64,000 nt of DNA from assembly GCF_002943755.1 (NCBI RefSeq), contig NZ_MQUB01000001.1, positions 2,703,653 to 2,767,652 of the forward strand. Reading direction: 5' to 3'. Shown piece by piece: positions 63,524-64,000 of the stretch. Position numbers and translations under genes: made by a program. This DNA comes from Aureitalea marina (lineage in GTDB: Bacteria; Bacteroidota; Bacteroidia; Flavobacteriales; Flavobacteriaceae). Below the pieces are notes generated by a model. It was not told where the DNA came from, ran no database searches, and saw only the letters and a list, made by a program, of their open reading frames with translations. Each line of letters opens with the position of its first letter. Positions within the stretch are counted from its first letter, which is position 1.

Positions 63524-64000
63524 ATGACAACGGAGAGTAACACAAACAAATTTAAGATTATTATCGGGGTCTTATCGGCCTTATTGATCGTCCTGGCAAT
63601 TTACACCTTCACACTTTACAATGATAGTAAGGAGACGGTGACCAATATGCAGGCGGAGAAAGCCATGATCGAGGATGAGCTGGAAGACCTGATCGCCAAT
63701 TATGATGAGGTGATTCAAGAAAACGAACTGAAAGATCAAGAATTACTGGCTGCCAGGGACCGTATCGAGGTGCTTTTGGACTCGGTTAGAGATGCGGAGG
63801 CCAATATGGCGCTTATCCGAAGATACAAGGCAGAGATCGGAAGATTACGTGACGAACGGAAGATGTTGTTCCGCAAAGCCGATAGTTTGATCGAGGTTAA
63901 CCAAATGCTGGCCATGCAACGTGATAGTACCAACGTGTTGCTGGACCAAACCATTCAAGTAGTGGATTCGGTTAGCCAGGAGAACATGGATCTTACAGAA
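63524..64000 (+). CDS. Membrane-anchored coiled-coil protein (3' end outside window)
   Basis: The frame is open from the ATG at 63524 to the window edge (159 codons, no stop). A short N-tail and one transmembrane helix (about 11-31, 'IIIGVLSALLIVLAIYTF') are followed by about 125 residues of heptad-like coiled coil rich in Glu, Leu, Asp and Arg. Orientation is probably N-in, with the coil in the periplasm. I do not recognise a family. Confidence 0.8.
   Translation, partial: MTTESNTNKFKIIIGVLSALLIVLAIYTFTLYNDSKETVTNMQAEKAMIEDELEDLIANYDEVIQENELKDQELLAARDRIEVLLDSVRDAEANMALIRRYKAEIGRLRDERKMLFRKADSLIEVNQMLAMQRDSTNVLLDQTIQVVDSVSQENMDLTE

Noticed and set aside
1..64000. CRISPR arrays, tRNA or rRNA genes, prophage
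   Set aside because: No spaced direct repeats, no cloverleaf-like sequence in any gap and no phage structural genes were seen.

Overview
The window looks like a chromosomal segment of a marine-type member of the Flavobacteriaceae (Bacteroidota). The evidence is: many TonB-dependent receptors and lipoproteins; a PorP/SprF protein and a type IX secretion (T9SS) sorting domain; a single suf Fe-S operon; a trimeric cytochrome b type succinate dehydrogenase; a mevalonate-type HMG-CoA synthase; DUF4212 plus sodium symporter; and repeated TAnnTTTG promoter elements of the Bacteroidota housekeeping sigma factor. Hand counts of single 60-base lines give about 50-57% GC in housekeeping genes (for example hflX). 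They give about 40-45% across 17.1-22.6 kb and about 35% in the toxin gene near 22.7 kb. I saw no rRNA, tRNA, CRISPR array, insertion sequence or prophage.

Layout. 0-4 kb: the tail of an unidentified gene, lspA, then a leftward group of DUF2752, 5-formyl-THF cyclo-ligase, an M14-like deacylase and a RimK-type ATP-grasp ligase. 4-8.2 kb: uvrC overlapping a patatin/outer-membrane-barrel phospholipase. 8.4-13.8 kb: aromatic amino acid breakdown (hmgA, hppD, tryptophan 2,3-dioxygenase) with a DUF3108 protein and an M23 lipoprotein. 14-17.1 kb: a TonB receptor and a small membrane protein. 17.1-23.3 kb: a lower-GC segment with a secreted EEP nuclease, a second TonB receptor, a DUF5689 surface lipoprotein and a HigBA-type toxin-antitoxin pair. 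23.3-27.5 kb: PorP/SprF, a second EEP nuclease, hflX and DUF3078.

27.6-36.3 kb: an eleven-gene suf operon (sufA, sufB, a lipoprotein, sufC, sufD, sufS, a META lipoprotein, sufE, a DUF59 protein, HMG-CoA synthase, DUF2480). 36.4-42.6 kb: an outer-surface group of a MauG/MbnH-like dihaem protein, an MbnP-like protein, a propeller-like lipoprotein and two choice-of-anchor B proteins. 42.7-51.2 kb: thiL, two small metal-binding-like proteins, an alpha/beta hydrolase, brnQ, a CBM48 protein, pepP and a large Asp-box propeller protein. 51.3-54.8 kb: sdhCAB. 54.8-64 kb: a TPR hybrid histidine kinase, a symporter pair, methionine aminotransferase with an omega-amidase, an Ig-like lipoprotein, comF and the start of a coiled-coil membrane protein.

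Three genes (tryptophan dioxygenase, a choice-of-anchor B gene, sdhA) are each split by a one-base loss at a run of five or six G or C. I read these as sequencing errors, so each is annotated as one gene. The least explained parts are the low-GC nuclease/receptor segment, the MbnP/MbnH surface operon, and the two lipoproteins built into the suf operon.
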